A stretch of 64,000 bases of DNA from Saccharopolyspora galaxeae (GCF_016526145.1 NZ_JADDUE010000001.1:248001-312000), one strand, 5' to 3'. Positions 48,848-58,915 are shown, numbered from the stretch's first letter. Program-made: numbers and translations. The notes: generated by a model not told the origin, from the sequence alone.

Positions 48848-51800
48848 CTAGTCCCGCGCATCGCCGTCCCGGTCGGAGCGCTGCACGCCCGCATTGCCGT
48901 CGATGTCCCCGTAGTCGTTGTCCGCGAGGGTCGGCAGCCGCGTCCACCCCTGCCGCGTCACCTGCCGCACGTCGAGGTCGTACTGGCCGACCGGGTGCAG
49001 GTAGCGGTTCACGAACACGTTCCCCCACGGCAGCCGGGGCGGTCCGCCGGGCAGTTCGGCGGGCAGCTTGGTCTGCACCCACGTTCGCGAGGTCTGCACC
49101 CACGCGCCGGCCCACGGCAGGTTGCTGATGTTGTCCAGCCATTCCGACGGCAAGCCTTCGTCGGCGGTCAGCCGGACCTCGGGCGTCTCGGTGATGCCGT
49201 TGTGCACCGACACCTGGTTCACGCACGGCCACAGCGGCGCGGCGATGTGGTTGGCGAACACCGTGCGCCCGCGGGTGACCTCGGTGACGGGCCGGGATTC
49301 GGTGGCCTTCGGCTCGGCGACCGCGAGCCAGCTGTTCGCGCCGGTGATCCGGTCGACGGCCACCACCCTGGCGGCGTCCGGTCGAGCCTGCGGCACCGGC
49401 GCGGAAACCTGCTGCCATTCGCGCAGTGCCGAGCGCCGCAGGTCCGGCGTCAGTTCCGCGGAGCCGGTGACGGTGAAGCCGTCACCCGCGGCGTGCCCGA
49501 ACTCGACGCGCAATTCCTGCCCTTCGAGCCCGCCAGCGACGGGCACGGTGATGTTCGTGCCCTCGCCTGCCAGCGGGTACCACGGGGTGACGAGCTTGCC
49601 GACGCTCGGCGTGGTGCCGTCCGGGCGCGCGTCGTGCCAGAGCGCGGTGGGCGAACCCCACGGGCTCGTCGGAATCGGAGGCTGGGCGCCGGAGCCCGCG
49701 AAATCGTCGTACACCTCGGCCTGCCCCACGGGAGCACCGAGCTGACGCTGCACCGGCAGCTGCACCCGCGCATCGGAAGCCAGCCCGCACCCGTCGCCGA
49801 AGGCGGTCTGTATCCCGCTGCGCGCCACCGTCCACCCCGGTGCCTGCGCGATCGGCGCGTACACGAACAGCGCGCCCATCAGCAGCACCGAGCCGAGCGA
49901 GGCGGTCACCAGCACGGCCCGGTCCGCGCTGATCCGCACGAGCTTGCCGGACCGGCGTCGCCAACGCGCCCACAACCACGTGCCCAGCGCGAGCGTCAGC
50001 CACGGCAGCGGGTTGTGCAGGAAGAGCGGGCCGATGTGCGGGAGTTGGTCGTCGGCGGCCGGGTTCACGTGGTTGCCGAACCGCTGTCCGGCGTCGGTGA
50101 ACGGGATCCACCAGTTCTTCCCGGCGAAGCTCAGCGACACCGCGCCGATCAGCACCAAGACGCTGCCGATGCTGATCACCGCCCCGGCCCGCCGCGGCAG
50201 CGGGGATCGCAGCAGCACGGCCGCGAGCAGCACCGTCGGAGCGGCGGCGATGGAGTGGAAGTGGTTCACCCACTTCGTCGGGCTCAGCGCGATCAGGCCG
50301 AGCGCCATGGCGGTGGTGATCGCGCTGGTGAGCACGAGCCGCCGGATCGGGTCACGCCCCATGCCGCCGCGCCCGCTGGCGACGGTGACAACGGCCAGCA
50401 CGCCCAGCGCGAGCAGCACCGGCAGCCGCCGCGCCCAGCCCGCGGTGTTCAGCAGCGTGTTGTAGTGCTCGAACTCCTCGTACCAGGAGAACGACAGGTA
50501 GTACCACTTGTGCACGTCGGTGGCCTCGAGGACGTCGCCGAGCGTGGCGTCGGCGAAGCCCACGGGCACGATCACCGAGGCCGATGCCGCGGCCAGCAGC
50601 AGCACCCCGGCCCGCTCCGCCCAGCTCTGCTCGCGCAGCCAGCGCAGCACCCAGGGCACGCTCAGCAGCAGCGGGGCGGCCGCGACCACCCCGGACGGCG
50701 AGGCGGTGACCGCGAGCGTGGCGCACACCGTGCCCGCGGCCAGCGCCCCGACCGACCGCTGCGCCCGCGCCGCCTCGGCGAACACCAGCGTCGCCGCCGC
50801 GAACAGCACGATCACCGGCTCCGGACGCAGCGTGGTGCCGTAAGGCAGGTACCAGACCAGGTGCGCGACCAGCAGCGCCCACGGCACCGCCCGCAGGTTC
50901 GCCGTCCGGCCGAGCATCGTCGCCAGCAACACCCGCAGCAGCGCCCACGTCGCGAGGCCGCAGAGCGTCGGCACCAGCCGCATCCACCACAGCGACCATC
51001 CGCCGAGCCAGCCCCAGACCTGCAGCATGTACTGGCTGAGCCCGAAGGGGTTCTCCGTGGCGTTGTACATGTAGACGAAGTTGCCGAGGTAGCCGGAAGC
51101 CTCGGCGTTGCGGGCCATCATCATGTACCAGCCGTCGTCCATGTTGGCCGGTCCGAGCAGCACCCACGCCACCGAGACCAGCACCACGACCGCGTCCGCC
51201 GGTGCCGGCCGGGGAACCCGCAGGCGGTGCATCGACTGCGTGCCGCGCCATCGCCGCCAGGCCAGCACCAGCAGCAGCGCCAGGCAGCACGCGTGCGCGA
51301 TCAGCAGCACCGTTTTCACCGCGGTGGGGCCGGATTCGTAGCGCGCGTCGGTGTGCAGCTCGACGCCGAGCCCGGGAGCGCCGGGGACGTCACTGGCCAG
51401 TTCGGCCACCTGGGGCGGCAGCAGGTCCGGCCGGGACACCAGCTCGTGGCCGTCGCGCAGCACCTGCACGCCGCCCGCGTCGGCGTGCACCCGGTAAGCG
51501 CAGTCGCCCGCGGGCAGCGGCTCGGCCAGCAGTTCGTCCACGCCGTATCCGAAGTGGACGGTCCCGGAGCCTGCGGTGACGCGCAGGCCGGGTCCTTCCG
51601 GCGACGTGCTCAACGCCGTGCCGTCCTGCGCGTCCACCGCGTGCAACGCCCCGCACGGGATCGTCGCGTCGAACTCCAGCGGCCGGTACGGCGATAGCGG
51701 CAGCACCGTCGACGATGCCGGAGCATCGGCTTTCGGCCAGCGCACCACCGGGTCGTCGGCGCGGACCGGAGCCAGCACCGCCAACACGCCGAGCAGCAGG

Positions 51801-51865
51801 GTCAAGCCGCCGAGCGCCGCGAGCAGCGCGGCACCGGCACGCGAGGAACGTGAAAATAAGCCCAC
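48848..51865 (-). CDS. Emb-type arabinosyltransferase, paralogue 2
   Basis: 1005 residues, shorter than the other two Emb proteins. One N-terminal span, an outside loop, then multiple spans. The catalytic loop reads LLGPANMDDGWYMMMARNAE, with DDG in place of the usual SDDG, followed by LGNFVYMYNATENPFG where RWF is usual. SPTKWVNHFHSIAAAPTVLL matches the conserved TPTKW-HHFG segment of Emb proteins. The C-terminal carbohydrate-binding domain is present. It is the most diverged of the three, so the acceptor or the linkage made may differ. GTG 51865. Followed by the LGFP gene, 117 bases apart. Confidence 0.82.
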   Translation of the reverse strand: MGLFSRSSRAGAALLAALGGLTLLLGVLAVLAPVRADDPVVRWPKADAPASSTVLPLSPYRPLEFDATIPCGALHAVDAQDGTALSTSPEGPGLRVTAGSGTVHFGYGVDELLAEPLPAGDCAYRVHADAGGVQVLRDGHELVSRPDLLPPQVAELASDVPGAPGLGVELHTDARYESGPTAVKTVLLIAHACCLALLLVLAWRRWRGTQSMHRLRVPRPAPADAVVVLVSVAWVLLGPANMDDGWYMMMARNAEASGYLGNFVYMYNATENPFGLSQYMLQVWGWLGGWSLWWMRLVPTLCGLATWALLRVLLATMLGRTANLRAVPWALLVAHLVWYLPYGTTLRPEPVIVLFAAATLVFAEAARAQRSVGALAAGTVCATLAVTASPSGVVAAAPLLLSVPWVLRWLREQSWAERAGVLLLAAASASVIVPVGFADATLGDVLEATDVHKWYYLSFSWYEEFEHYNTLLNTAGWARRLPVLLALGVLAVVTVASGRGGMGRDPIRRLVLTSAITTAMALGLIALSPTKWVNHFHSIAAAPTVLLAAVLLRSPLPRRAGAVISIGSVLVLIGAVSLSFAGKNWWIPFTDAGQRFGNHVNPAADDQLPHIGPLFLHNPLPWLTLALGTWLWARWRRRSGKLVRISADRAVLVTASLGSVLLMGALFVYAPIAQAPGWTVARSGIQTAFGDGCGLASDARVQLPVQRQLGAPVGQAEVYDDFAGSGAQPPIPTSPWGSPTALWHDARPDGTTPSVGKLVTPWYPLAGEGTNITVPVAGGLEGQELRVEFGHAAGDGFTVTGSAELTPDLRRSALREWQQVSAPVPQARPDAARVVAVDRITGANSWLAVAEPKATESRPVTEVTRGRTVFANHIAAPLWPCVNQVSVHNGITETPEVRLTADEGLPSEWLDNISNLPWAGAWVQTSRTWVQTKLPAELPGGPPRLPWGNVFVNRYLHPVGQYDLDVRQVTRQGWTRLPTLADNDYGDIDGNAGVQRSDRDGDARD

Positions 51866-51990
51866 GTTTCGTTGATCGCTGACCAGCGTGAATGCTTTTC
51901 CGTGGTTGGATTGCTATCCGATTACGATCGTCTGATCTGCGGAAATACCCCGGAGATTCGTCCCGGTTCAAGGGTTTCCCCGCAGCGCGC

Positions 51991-52818
51991 TCACTCCGCG
52001 GCGGTGGCCGCCGCCGCTTCCCGCCACTGGTCGAGATCCCCGCGCAACGCCGCGAGCTTCACCTCGAGCCGTTCGATCGCGTCCGCGCCGACCGGCAGGT
52101 GCCCGGGGAGCTTCTCCTGCTCGGTCACCTCGCAGATGAACCGCGCGGCGAGCGCCGGGTCGCCGAGCTGAGCATGGTTCGTGGCGGCCGCCCAGTCCAG
52201 CGTGTCGTGCGCGGGAGTGCCGTCGTAGACCGCGAGGGAGTTCGCGGGCCGCGACAGCGAGCTGCCGTCCAGGAAGTCCGTCCGGAAAGTACCCGGCTCG
52301 ACGACCATGCTCTGCACGCCCAGCGGTGCCAGTTCCGCCGCCAGCGCCTCGCTGATCCCGGCCACTGCGAACTTCGTGGCGTTGTACGCGCCCGCGCCCG
52401 GCTCGCCCTCGAATCGGCCGCGGGAACCGATGTGCACGATGCGGCCGCCGGACTCGCGCAACGCGGGCAGCGCCGCGCGGGTCGTGTTCAGCAGGCCGAA
52501 CACGTTCAGCTCGAACAGCGAGCGGACCTCCTGGTCGGACAGTTCCTCCAGCGCGCCCAGCAGGCCGCGACCGGCGTTGTTGACCAGCACGTCGATCCCG
52601 CCGAACCGGTCGATCGCCGCGTCGATCGCGGCGGGGACGTCCGCACTGCGCGTCACGTCCAGCTGCACGCCGAGCACCTGCTCCGAGTCCCGCAGGTCGG
52701 CCGGGAGCTTGCGCGGGTCGCGGGCTGCGGCCACGACGTCGTTGCCGCGGGCGAGCGCGGCGCGGGCGATCTCCGCGCCGAGACCGCGAGCCGCGCCGGT
52801 GATCAACCACGTTGCCAT
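51991..52818 (-). CDS. short-chain dehydrogenase/reductase
   Basis: 275 residues. The cofactor motif TGAARGLGAEIARAALARGN, NNAGRGLLGALEE, a catalytic Ser in IVHIGSRGRFEGEPG and the YNATKFAVAG motif (Tyr-x3-Lys) are complete: a classical SDR, NADP-type by the Arg after the Gly-rich motif. The VVEPGTFRTDFLD segment is also conserved. Substrate unknown. Divergent from the MmyB-type regulator at 53074, with a large inverted repeat in between, so the regulator may control it. Confidence 0.92.
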   Translation of the reverse strand: MATWLITGAARGLGAEIARAALARGNDVVAAARDPRKLPADLRDSEQVLGVQLDVTRSADVPAAIDAAIDRFGGIDVLVNNAGRGLLGALEELSDQEVRSLFELNVFGLLNTTRAALPALRESGGRIVHIGSRGRFEGEPGAGAYNATKFAVAGISEALAAELAPLGVQSMVVEPGTFRTDFLDGSSLSRPANSLAVYDGTPAHDTLDWAAATNHAQLGDPALAARFICEVTEQEKLPGHLPVGADAIERLEVKLAALRGDLDQWREAAAATAAE

Positions 52819-52840
52819 TGCCGAATTCCTCTCCTAAGTG

Positions 52841-52921
52841 CCTGTCTTTGAACTTGTTGTGCGGAGGTGTCCGGGTAGCGGAACCTGGGCACACACCCGG
52901 ACCGCCAAGTTCAAGGACAGG
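52841..52921. repeat. MITE-like intergenic repeat, copy 3 (nested inverted repeats)
   Basis: Outer arms CCTGTCTTTGAACTTG (52841-52856) and CAAGTTCAAGGACAGG (52906-52921) pair in 15 of 16 positions. An inner perfect 8-base pair GTCCGGGT/ACCCGGAC lies at 52869-52876 and 52895-52902. The core GCGGAGGTGTCCGGGTAGCG (from 52861) matches copy 1. It sits between two divergent genes, where a terminator is not expected. Confidence 0.65.
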
Positions 52922-53073
52922 TTCTAAGATCCTCCGGCCGTGCCGGCCGGACGAACACCACGGAAGCAGCTCGGCGACCCGATTCGGGCGGCTGAGCAGG
53001 CCCCGCTCATCGGGGGAAGAACCGTCCCACCCGAGCGGCCCCTCGGCCCGCCTGCGCAGGGCACACTGGTGGT

Positions 53074-53949
53074 ATGAGTCCACAGCGCACCGCTCTTTCG
53101 GGGTTCCTGCGGTCCTGCCGGGCCAGGGTGGACCCGGCGGAGCTGGGCCTGCCGGACACCGGCAGGCGACGGGTTCCGGGCCTGCGGCGCGAAGAACTCG
53201 CCCGGCTCGCCGGCGTGAGCGTCGACTACTGCACCCGCCTGGAGCAGGGCCGCAGCACCACCGCCTCGGCCGAAGTGCTCGACGCGCTGGCCGGCGCGCT
53301 GCGGCTGAACGATGCCGAGCGCAGCCACCTGTTCGACCTGGCCCGCCCCGGCCCGGAACGCAAGCGGCGGCCGAAGCCGCAGCGCGTGGCTCCGGCCACG
53401 CTGGACCTGGTGCGCAGCCTCGACCAGGTCTGCTCACCGGCGTTCGTGCTCGGGCGGCGGCTGGACGTGCTCGCGCACAACCGGATCGCCGCGGCGCTGA
53501 TCACCGACTTCAACGCGCTTCCGGCGCAGCGGCGCAACCAGGCGCGGTTCGTGTTCTTCGACCCGCACGCACCAGAGCTCTACGCGGACTGGGACGCGGT
53601 GGCCGCGGACACGGTGGCGATGCTGCGGCTGGACGCGGGCCGCAACCCGGACGATCCGAAGCTCAGCGCGCTGATCGGCGAGTTGTCCATCCACAGCGAG
53701 AAGTTCCGCCGCTGCTGGTCGGACAACAAGGTGCACCTGCGCACGACCGGGACGAAGGGCTACCACCACCCGCTGGTCGGCGACCTCACCGTCCGGTACC
53801 AGGCGCTGACGCCCAACGGCGATCCCGATCAGAGCGTGTACGTCTACACCACCGAGCCGGGATCCTCTTCGGAGGCGGCCATGCACCTGTTGTCCCGGCT
53901 CACCTCGGAGGGCAGCGAGCGCACCGCCGAGCAGCCGACGCCTGGGTGA
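53074..53949 (+). CDS. MmyB-type XRE-family transcriptional regulator
   Basis: 291 residues. A helix-turn-helix at about 30-85 (VPGLRREELARLAGVSVDYC, TRLEQGRSTTASAEVL, LNDAERSHLFDLAR) and the MmyB-like PAS-type ligand-binding domain (about 105-265: SPAFVLGRRLDVLAHNRIAA, FVFFDPHAPELYADWDAVAA). This architecture is common in actinomycetes, where such regulators usually control a neighbouring dehydrogenase gene in a fatty-acid-related response. ATG 53074. Divergent from an SDR gene. Confidence 0.92.
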   Translation: MSPQRTALSGFLRSCRARVDPAELGLPDTGRRRVPGLRREELARLAGVSVDYCTRLEQGRSTTASAEVLDALAGALRLNDAERSHLFDLARPGPERKRRPKPQRVAPATLDLVRSLDQVCSPAFVLGRRLDVLAHNRIAAALITDFNALPAQRRNQARFVFFDPHAPELYADWDAVAADTVAMLRLDAGRNPDDPKLSALIGELSIHSEKFRRCWSDNKVHLRTTGTKGYHHPLVGDLTVRYQALTPNGDPDQSVYVYTTEPGSSSEAAMHLLSRLTSEGSERTAEQPTPG

Positions 53950-54157
53950 GCGGCATCTTGCGAGCGCGCTCGGCCCGTCGATGGTGGAACGGGACGCGCT
54001 GCAGATCGTGGCGGTGCTCGGCACGCTACTGGTGCTGCACGCGCTGATCCGTCCACGCCTCCGGACGATCGCCGCCGTCGCCGGTTGCACCACCGCGGCC
54101 GCGGGGCGGCGCACCGGCCGAACATCTAAGTCCACAGTGGACTCGTGTGGAAAAAGC
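53950..54157. other. gap without a certain gene
   Basis: A frame from ATG 53981 could encode a short peptide with a hydrophobic stretch (QIVAVLGTLLVLHALI), but it has no ribosome-binding site and runs on through the terminator into dprE2 antisense, so I do not call it. Nothing else is visible in these 208 bases. Confidence 0.3.
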
Positions 54158-54188
54158 GGGCCGCCGGAGCGAAAAGCCCCGGCGGCCC
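54158..54188 (-). terminator. intrinsic terminator of the dprE operon
   Basis: 10-base stem GGGCCGCCGG (54158-54167) with CCGGCGGCCC (54179-54188). On the minus strand the stem is followed by GCTTTTT. It lies 20 bases after the dprE2 stop. Confidence 0.85.
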
Positions 54189-54207
54189 GGCGGATCGAGC
54201 GGCTCGA

Positions 54208-54969
54208 TCAGAACGACAGCTTGCGGAAGATCGCCCGCGGCAGGTGCCGCAGCACGGTCATCACCCAGCGCATCTGCGCCGGGACCCAGATGGACTCCTT
54301 GCCCTTGCGGACCGCGTCGACGATCGCGGCGCCGACCTGCTCCGGCGTCTGCGCCATCGGCGCGGGCTTCATGCCCTCGGTCAGCTTCGTCTTCACGAAG
54401 TTCGGGCGCACGACCGTGACCTTCACGCCCGAGTCGGACAGCGCGTAGGTCAGCCCGGAGTAGAACAGGTCGATGCCGCCCTTGGCGGAGCCGTAGACGA
54501 AGTTCGTCCGGCGCGCGCGCTCACCGGCGGGCGAAGCCATCATCACCAGGTGCCCGTGGCCCTGCTTGCGCAGCTTCTCCGCCAGGTGCACGCCCAGCGA
54601 CATCGGCGCCACGTAGTTGACCTCCGCGGTCAGCCGCGCGGCCGCCGGGTCGGTCCAGCACTTCTCGTTGTCCAGCTGCACGCCGAACGCGACCAGGGTG
54701 ACGTCGATGTCGCCGTCGGCGAACGCCTTCTCGACCACCTCGCCGTGCGTTTCCGGGTCGCGGGCCTCGAACTCGATGGTGCTGACCGTGCTGCCGGTCT
54801 TGCGCAGCCGCTCGGCCGCGGCCTCGACCAGCTCGGCCTCCTCCGGGCGCGCGGCCAGCACGATCCGCAGCGGGCGCTGGTTCGCGTACCGCTCCGCGGT
54901 CGCCAGCGCGATGTCGGAGGTACCGCCGAGGATGAACAGGGACTGCGGGTTGCCAACGGCGTCAATCAC
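54208..54969 (-). CDS. dprE2: decaprenylphosphoryl-2-keto-ribose reductase DprE2
   Basis: 253 residues. SDR cofactor motif [51 protein letters not shown] with the catalytic Tyr and KGG after it ([11 protein letters not shown]), and [19 protein letters not shown], the DprE2 signature. It reduces the keto intermediate to decaprenylphosphoryl-arabinose, the only arabinose donor for the Emb enzymes. It starts in a GTGA overlap with the upstream dprE1 gene, so both subunits of the epimerase are coupled. Confidence 0.95.
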   Translation of the reverse strand: MIDAVGNPQSLFILGGTSDIALATAERYANQRPLRIVLAARPEEAELVEAAAERLRKTGSTVSTIEFEARDPETHGEVVEKAFADGDIDVTLVAFGVQLDNEKCWTDPAAARLTAEVNYVAPMSLGVHLAEKLRKQGHGHLVMMASPAGERARRTNFVYGSAKGGIDLFYSGLTYALSDSGVKVTVVRPNFVKTKLTEGMKPAPMAQTPEQVGAAIVDAVRKGKESIWVPAQMRWVMTVLRHLPRAIFRKLSF

Positions 54970-56330
54970 AGCTCGAGCCTCCGGCTCATGTCTGAGGCGA
55001 ACACGCCTCGGGGGTCAACGGATTGGCGGATCTTGCGGAACTCCTCGACCCGCGGATACATCTTGTGGAACGTTTCCGCGGTGGTCCGCGAGTCCTTCGC
55101 GGTGTACAGGCGGCCGCCGAGCGAGAGCACTTCCTCGTCCAGCTCGGTGCAGAACCGGCTCAGCCCGTCCACGATCGGGAAGTCCAGGCACACCATCCAG
55201 CCGGGGTGCGGGTAGGACAGCAGGCCCCGGTTGCCCTCGCCCATCTTCTTGATGACGTTGAGGAACGAGACGTGCCCGGAGTGCGCGATCTTGCGGATGA
55301 TCCGCTTGAGGTCCTCCTCCTTGCCGTACGGCACGGAGAACTGGTACTGCGCGAAGCCCTGCGAACCGTACGCCCTGCTCCACTCACCGATGAGGTCGAG
55401 CATGTGGTAGAAGGCGCTGATGTTCTGGATCTGGTCCCGGCCGCGCTTCGGGGTCTTGCGGTAGTACAGCTCGCCGATCGTGCTGAACGTGAGCTTGTTG
55501 CCCAGCCGCGGCGGGAACACGTCCGGCAGCGTCAGCAGTTGCGGGGCGTCGAACTTCAGCGGGTCCGCGCGCAGCTTCTTCGGCAGCTGGTCGACGGTGG
55601 CCAGCGAACCGCGGCCGAACGCGGCGCGGCCCAGCTTCGACCCGGTGGAGATCGAGTCGAACCAGGCCGAGGAGTAGGTGTACTTCTCGTCCGAGCCGTC
55701 GTCGAACAGCGCGATCGTCTCGTCCAGGTCGGCGGTCTGATCGGTGTCCGCGATGAAGTACGCGGTCTCGGTCCGGGTCATCCGGATCTTGGCGCGCAGC
55801 AGGATGCCGGTCAGGCCGATGCCCGCCACGGTGGCCCAGAACAGCTCGGACTCGGCGCCGTCCGGCGTCAGCGTGCGGACTTCGCCGTCCGCGGTGAGCA
55901 GGTCCATCGACACCACGTGGTTGCCGAAGCTGCCCGCGCTGTGGTGGTTCTTGCCGTGGATGTCGTTGGCGATCGCGCCGCCGATGGTCACCTGGCGGGT
56001 GCCCGGCAGCACCGGAACCCACAGGCCGTAGGGCAGCGCGGCCTTCATCAGCTGGTCCAGGCTCACGCCCGCGTCCACGTCCACCAGCGCCGAATCGGGG
56101 TCGATGTCGTGGATGCGGTCCAGCGGGGTGATGTCGACGACGACGCCCCCCGCGTTCTGCGCGGGATCGCCGTAGCTGCGGCCCAGGCCGCGGGCGATCA
56201 CACCGCGCTCGTCGCTCTCGCGCACGGCGCGGGCGATCGCCTCGACATCGCGGGTGCTCAGCACGCGGGCCTGGGTCGGCGCGGTGCGCGCCCAGCCCAT
56301 CAGCGTGCGGTTCTGCAACGCAGCGGTCAC
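54966..56330 (-). CDS. dprE1: decaprenylphosphoryl-ribose 2'-oxidase DprE1 (retains the benzothiazinone-reactive cysteine)
   Basis: 454 residues. FAD-binding (VAO-type) domain: [40 protein letters not shown] and [14 protein letters not shown]. The substrate domain ends with [13 protein letters not shown], whose Cys corresponds to Cys387 of M. tuberculosis DprE1, and [20 protein letters not shown], whose Lys corresponds to Lys418. It oxidises decaprenylphosphoryl-ribose at C2. GTG 56330 overlaps the stop of the second dprE1-like gene (GTGA); the open frame continues upstream antisense to nothing useful. It is coupled to dprE2 downstream by another GTGA. Confidence 0.95.
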   Translation of the reverse strand: MTAALQNRTLMGWARTAPTQARVLSTRDVEAIARAVRESDERGVIARGLGRSYGDPAQNAGGVVVDITPLDRIHDIDPDSALVDVDAGVSLDQLMKAALPYGLWVPVLPGTRQVTIGGAIANDIHGKNHHSAGSFGNHVVSMDLLTADGEVRTLTPDGAESELFWATVAGIGLTGILLRAKIRMTRTETAYFIADTDQTADLDETIALFDDGSDEKYTYSSAWFDSISTGSKLGRAAFGRGSLATVDQLPKKLRADPLKFDAPQLLTLPDVFPPRLGNKLTFSTIGELYYRKTPKRGRDQIQNISAFYHMLDLIGEWSRAYGSQGFAQYQFSVPYGKEEDLKRIIRKIAHSGHVSFLNVIKKMGEGNRGLLSYPHPGWMVCLDFPIVDGLSRFCTELDEEVLSLGGRLYTAKDSRTTAETFHKMYPRVEEFRKIRQSVDPRGVFASDMSRRLEL

Positions 56331-57733
56331 AGGCTCAACCTCCGGGACAGGTCGGAATGGAACACGCCCTCGGGGTCGACCGAGGCGCGGATCTTGCGCC
56401 ACTCGTGGATGCGCGGGTACATCCGCTCGATCATCTCCGCCGTCGTCCGCGACTCCTTGGCCAGGTACAACCGGCCGCCCGCCGCGAGCACCATGGCGTC
56501 GAGCTCGCGGCAGAGCCGGTCCAGCCCCGGCGTGACCGGGATGTCGACGGTCAGCGTCCAGCCCTCCCCGGGGAACGACATCGGTGCCGGATTGCCCGGG
56601 CCGAACGTCTTGAGCACGTTCAGGAACGACGCGTGCCCGGAGGCGCTGATCTTCTCGACGCAGCGGCGGAACACCGCCTCCTGCCCGAACGGCACCATGA
56701 ACTGGTACTGCAGGAAACCGTTCGAGCCGTACACCCGGTTCCACTCGCCGACCAGGTCCAGCGGGTGGAAGAACTGGGTGATGTTCTGGACCTGGCCGAA
56801 CCGCGTCGGCGCCTTGCGGTACCAGACCTCGTTGAAGGCGGTGATCGTGCGGCGGTTCACCAGCCCGTTCGGGAAGATCGCCGGAGCGGTCATCAACTGC
56901 GGCGCGTTGAACTTCAACGGGTCCTTGCGCAGCTTGCGCGGCAGGTCCTCCACCTTGGCGGAGTTGCCGCGGGTCAGCAGCGCCCGGCCCATCGCGTCGC
57001 CGCGCGCCAGCGAGTCGAACCAGGCGACGGAATAGGTGTAGTTCGCGTCGGAGCCGTCGGTGAAGTGCTCGATCAGCTCGTCGAGGTTCTTCGTCCGCAC
57101 GTTGTCGACCAGGAAGTAGGCCGTTTCGACGCGCTTGAGGCGGATCGTCGCGCGCAGCACGATGCCGGTCAGCCCCATGCCGCCGACGGTCGCCCAGAAC
57201 AGCTCCGACCCCTCGCCCTGCGGCGTCAGCGTGCGCACCGAACCGTCGGCGGTGAGCAGGTCCAGCGACAGCACGTGGCTGCCGAACGAACCCTGCGAGT
57301 GGTGGTTCTTGCCGTGGATGTCGGCACCGATCGCGCCGCCGACGGTGACCTGGCGGGTGCCCGGCAGCACCGGGATCCACAGGCCGAACGGCAGCAGGCG
57401 GCGCATCAGCGCGTCCAGCGAGACACCGGCGTCGGTCACCACGGTCGCCGCGTCGGCGTCGACCTGGTGCACCCGGTCCAGCGCGGTCATGTCGATGACG
57501 GTGCCGCCCGCGTTCTGCGCCGGGTCGCCGTAGCTGCGGCCGAGCCCGCGGGCGATGACGCCGCGCGCACCGGCTCCGCGGACCGCCTTGGCGAGCACGT
57601 CCACGTCCGGTGTGCTCAGCACCCGCGCCGTGCTCGGCGCCGTGCGGCCCCAGCCGGTCAGCCGCCGTGCCTGCGCAGCGGCCGGACCGCCGGCGGAGTC
57701 GCCGTCGGCGTGCTGCTGCTGTACCGATCCCAC
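56327..57733 (-). CDS. DprE1 paralogue lacking the benzothiazinone-reactive cysteine
   Basis: 468 residues. It shares the complete FAD domain with the neighbour ([54 protein letters not shown]) and the catalytic-Lys region ([20 protein letters not shown]). The Cys387-equivalent site reads [13 protein letters not shown], with Thr instead of Cys. It is the first gene of the operon, followed by dprE1 and dprE2 with GTGA overlaps, so all three may be cotranslated. It could be a second DPR oxidase or act on another polyprenyl-phospho-sugar. GTG 57733 has no obvious ribosome-binding site. Confidence 0.9.
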   Translation of the reverse strand: MGSVQQQHADGDSAGGPAAAQARRLTGWGRTAPSTARVLSTPDVDVLAKAVRGAGARGVIARGLGRSYGDPAQNAGGTVIDMTALDRVHQVDADAATVVTDAGVSLDALMRRLLPFGLWIPVLPGTRQVTVGGAIGADIHGKNHHSQGSFGSHVLSLDLLTADGSVRTLTPQGEGSELFWATVGGMGLTGIVLRATIRLKRVETAYFLVDNVRTKNLDELIEHFTDGSDANYTYSVAWFDSLARGDAMGRALLTRGNSAKVEDLPRKLRKDPLKFNAPQLMTAPAIFPNGLVNRRTITAFNEVWYRKAPTRFGQVQNITQFFHPLDLVGEWNRVYGSNGFLQYQFMVPFGQEAVFRRCVEKISASGHASFLNVLKTFGPGNPAPMSFPGEGWTLTVDIPVTPGLDRLCRELDAMVLAAGGRLYLAKESRTTAEMIERMYPRIHEWRKIRASVDPEGVFHSDLSRRLSL

Positions 57734-57903
57734 CCAGCCGAGTCTATCCGCGCGGCATCCCCCGGTACTGCCGGGTAGTCGCCCGCTGAAGCACGGGCGG
57801 CGAGTGCCGTAAATAGGTGCGCCGTTACACTTTTCGGGGATCAGTGGCGCCTGTGCGTCGTCGATCTTCCCGGCCTGTCGTTGACGACTCTTGAGGTGAC
57901 CCA

Positions 57904-58416
57904 GTGGCCGTGGCCGACACCGAGACCGAGGGCCCCAAGGGCGACCGTCCCGAGGGCGATGGCTCCGCCGGGGCGGACGCAGCTGGCTCCGGATCAGCAC
58001 AATCCGGGGAATCAGCACAACTCGGGCTGTTCCAGCAGCTCCTGCGGTTCGTGGTGATCGGCGGCGGTTGCGCGCTGATCGACTTCGGCACCTATTCGCT
58101 GCTGCTCGGCCTGGCCGGGTTCCCGGTGTGGTTGTCCAAGTCGATCTCGTTCATCCTCGGCACCACCACCTCGTACCTGATCAACCGGAAGTACACCTTC
58201 AGCGGCGCCAGCACCGGCAACTCGAAGGCCAAGGCCGGGGCGTTCGCGATCGTCTACACCGTGACGTTCTTCGTGAACATGGGGTCGAACCAGCTGCTGG
58301 TGGTGTTGTTCGACGCCCAGCAGGCGTGGCAGTTCACGTTGTTCTGGGTGATCGCGCAGGGCTTCGGCACGCTGATCAACTTCGTGATGCTGAAGTGGGT
58401 CGTCTTCCGGGACTGA
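57904..58416 (+). CDS. GtrA-family membrane protein, copy 2 (Rv3789-like)
   Basis: 170 residues. A polar acidic N-terminal extension of about 45 residues, then four membrane spans ([80 protein letters not shown]). The [12 protein letters not shown] and [10 protein letters not shown] motifs are GtrA hallmarks. In mycobacteria a GtrA protein (Rv3789) adjoins dprE1, where it was proposed to help move the arabinose donor or to organise arabinan synthesis. GTG 57904 behind GAGGTGA. Divergent from the dprE operon with a 170-base promoter region. Confidence 0.92.
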   Translation: MAVADTETEGPKGDRPEGDGSAGADAAGSGSAQSGESAQLGLFQQLLRFVVIGGGCALIDFGTYSLLLGLAGFPVWLSKSISFILGTTTSYLINRKYTFSGASTGNSKAKAGAFAIVYTVTFFVNMGSNQLLVVLFDAQQAWQFTLFWVIAQGFGTLINFVMLKWVVFRD

Positions 58417-58529
58417 CCGGTGCCGCCGAACCTGCGGCGGTCCTGCTGCGGGCGCACCCGGCCGACCGCGCAGCGGCGCGACGAGTCCGGGCCGCGCCGG
58501 ATCGGCCCGGCCCGCGCTCCGGTCTCCGC

Positions 58530-58796
58530 TCAGCTGCCGAACCCGGTCCCGCGGCTCGGCGCGCCGTAGTCGTTCGTGTCCGAGCGGGAGTTCTCCAGGT
58601 GCGCGGTCGCCACCTGCCCGAAGTTCACCGCGAACCGGCCGCCGTCGGCCATGGCCAGCAGCGTGGTGCCCCCGGAGCCCATCAGCTCGGGCAACCGCGC
58701 GTTGAGGGTTTCCGCCTCGGCCGGGTCCAGCGCGATGTGCAACGGCTGCGGTGCCCCGGCCAGGTGCAGCACTAGTGCGGGTCGTTTTTCGCTCAT
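58530..58796 (-). CDS. small hypothetical protein
   Basis: 88 residues from ATG 58796. N-terminal beta strand (PALVLHLAGAPQPLHIAL), DPAEAETLNARLPELMGSGG helix, then TLLAMADGGRFAVNFGQVAT and an Asp/Gly-rich tail. It looks like a compact single-domain protein that might bind a ligand or partner; no family recognised. It lies downstream of Emb paralogue 3, beyond that gene's terminator. Confidence 0.55.
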   Translation of the reverse strand: MSEKRPALVLHLAGAPQPLHIALDPAEAETLNARLPELMGSGGTTLLAMADGGRFAVNFGQVATAHLENSRSDTNDYGAPSRGTGFGS

Positions 58797-58887
58797 GGAC
58801 CAAGCGCACCACCGGTGCGCCCGGTGCGGCAGGCGTTTTCACCCTGAGCTGACGCGCACCGCCCCGATTTCACCGTGAGCGGACGCG

Positions 58888-58915
58888 AAAAGGCCCGCTC
58901 GACGATGCGCGGGCC
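58888..58915 (-). terminator. intrinsic terminator of Emb paralogue 3
   Basis: 7-base stem GGCCCGC (58892-58898) with GCGGGCC (58909-58915), followed on the minus strand by a TTTT run (58888-58891). It lies 30 bases after the Emb stop. Confidence 0.8.

Noticed and set aside
48746-51697. A 983-codon open frame opposite Emb paralogue 2
   Set aside because: Antisense shadow in GC-rich DNA; no ribosome-binding site and no recognisable domain, whereas the opposite strand is well explained.
53981-54448. A 155-codon frame after the MmyB-type regulator
   Set aside because: No ribosome-binding site. It reads through the dprE terminator and into dprE2 antisense, and only its first 20 codons look protein-like.
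54966-57380. One 804-residue protein spanning the dprE1 gene and part of its paralogue
   Set aside because: Only the part from GTG 56330 matches DprE1. The upstream portion is an off-frame reading of the other dprE1 gene, and the GTGA overlap at 56327-56330 defines the start.
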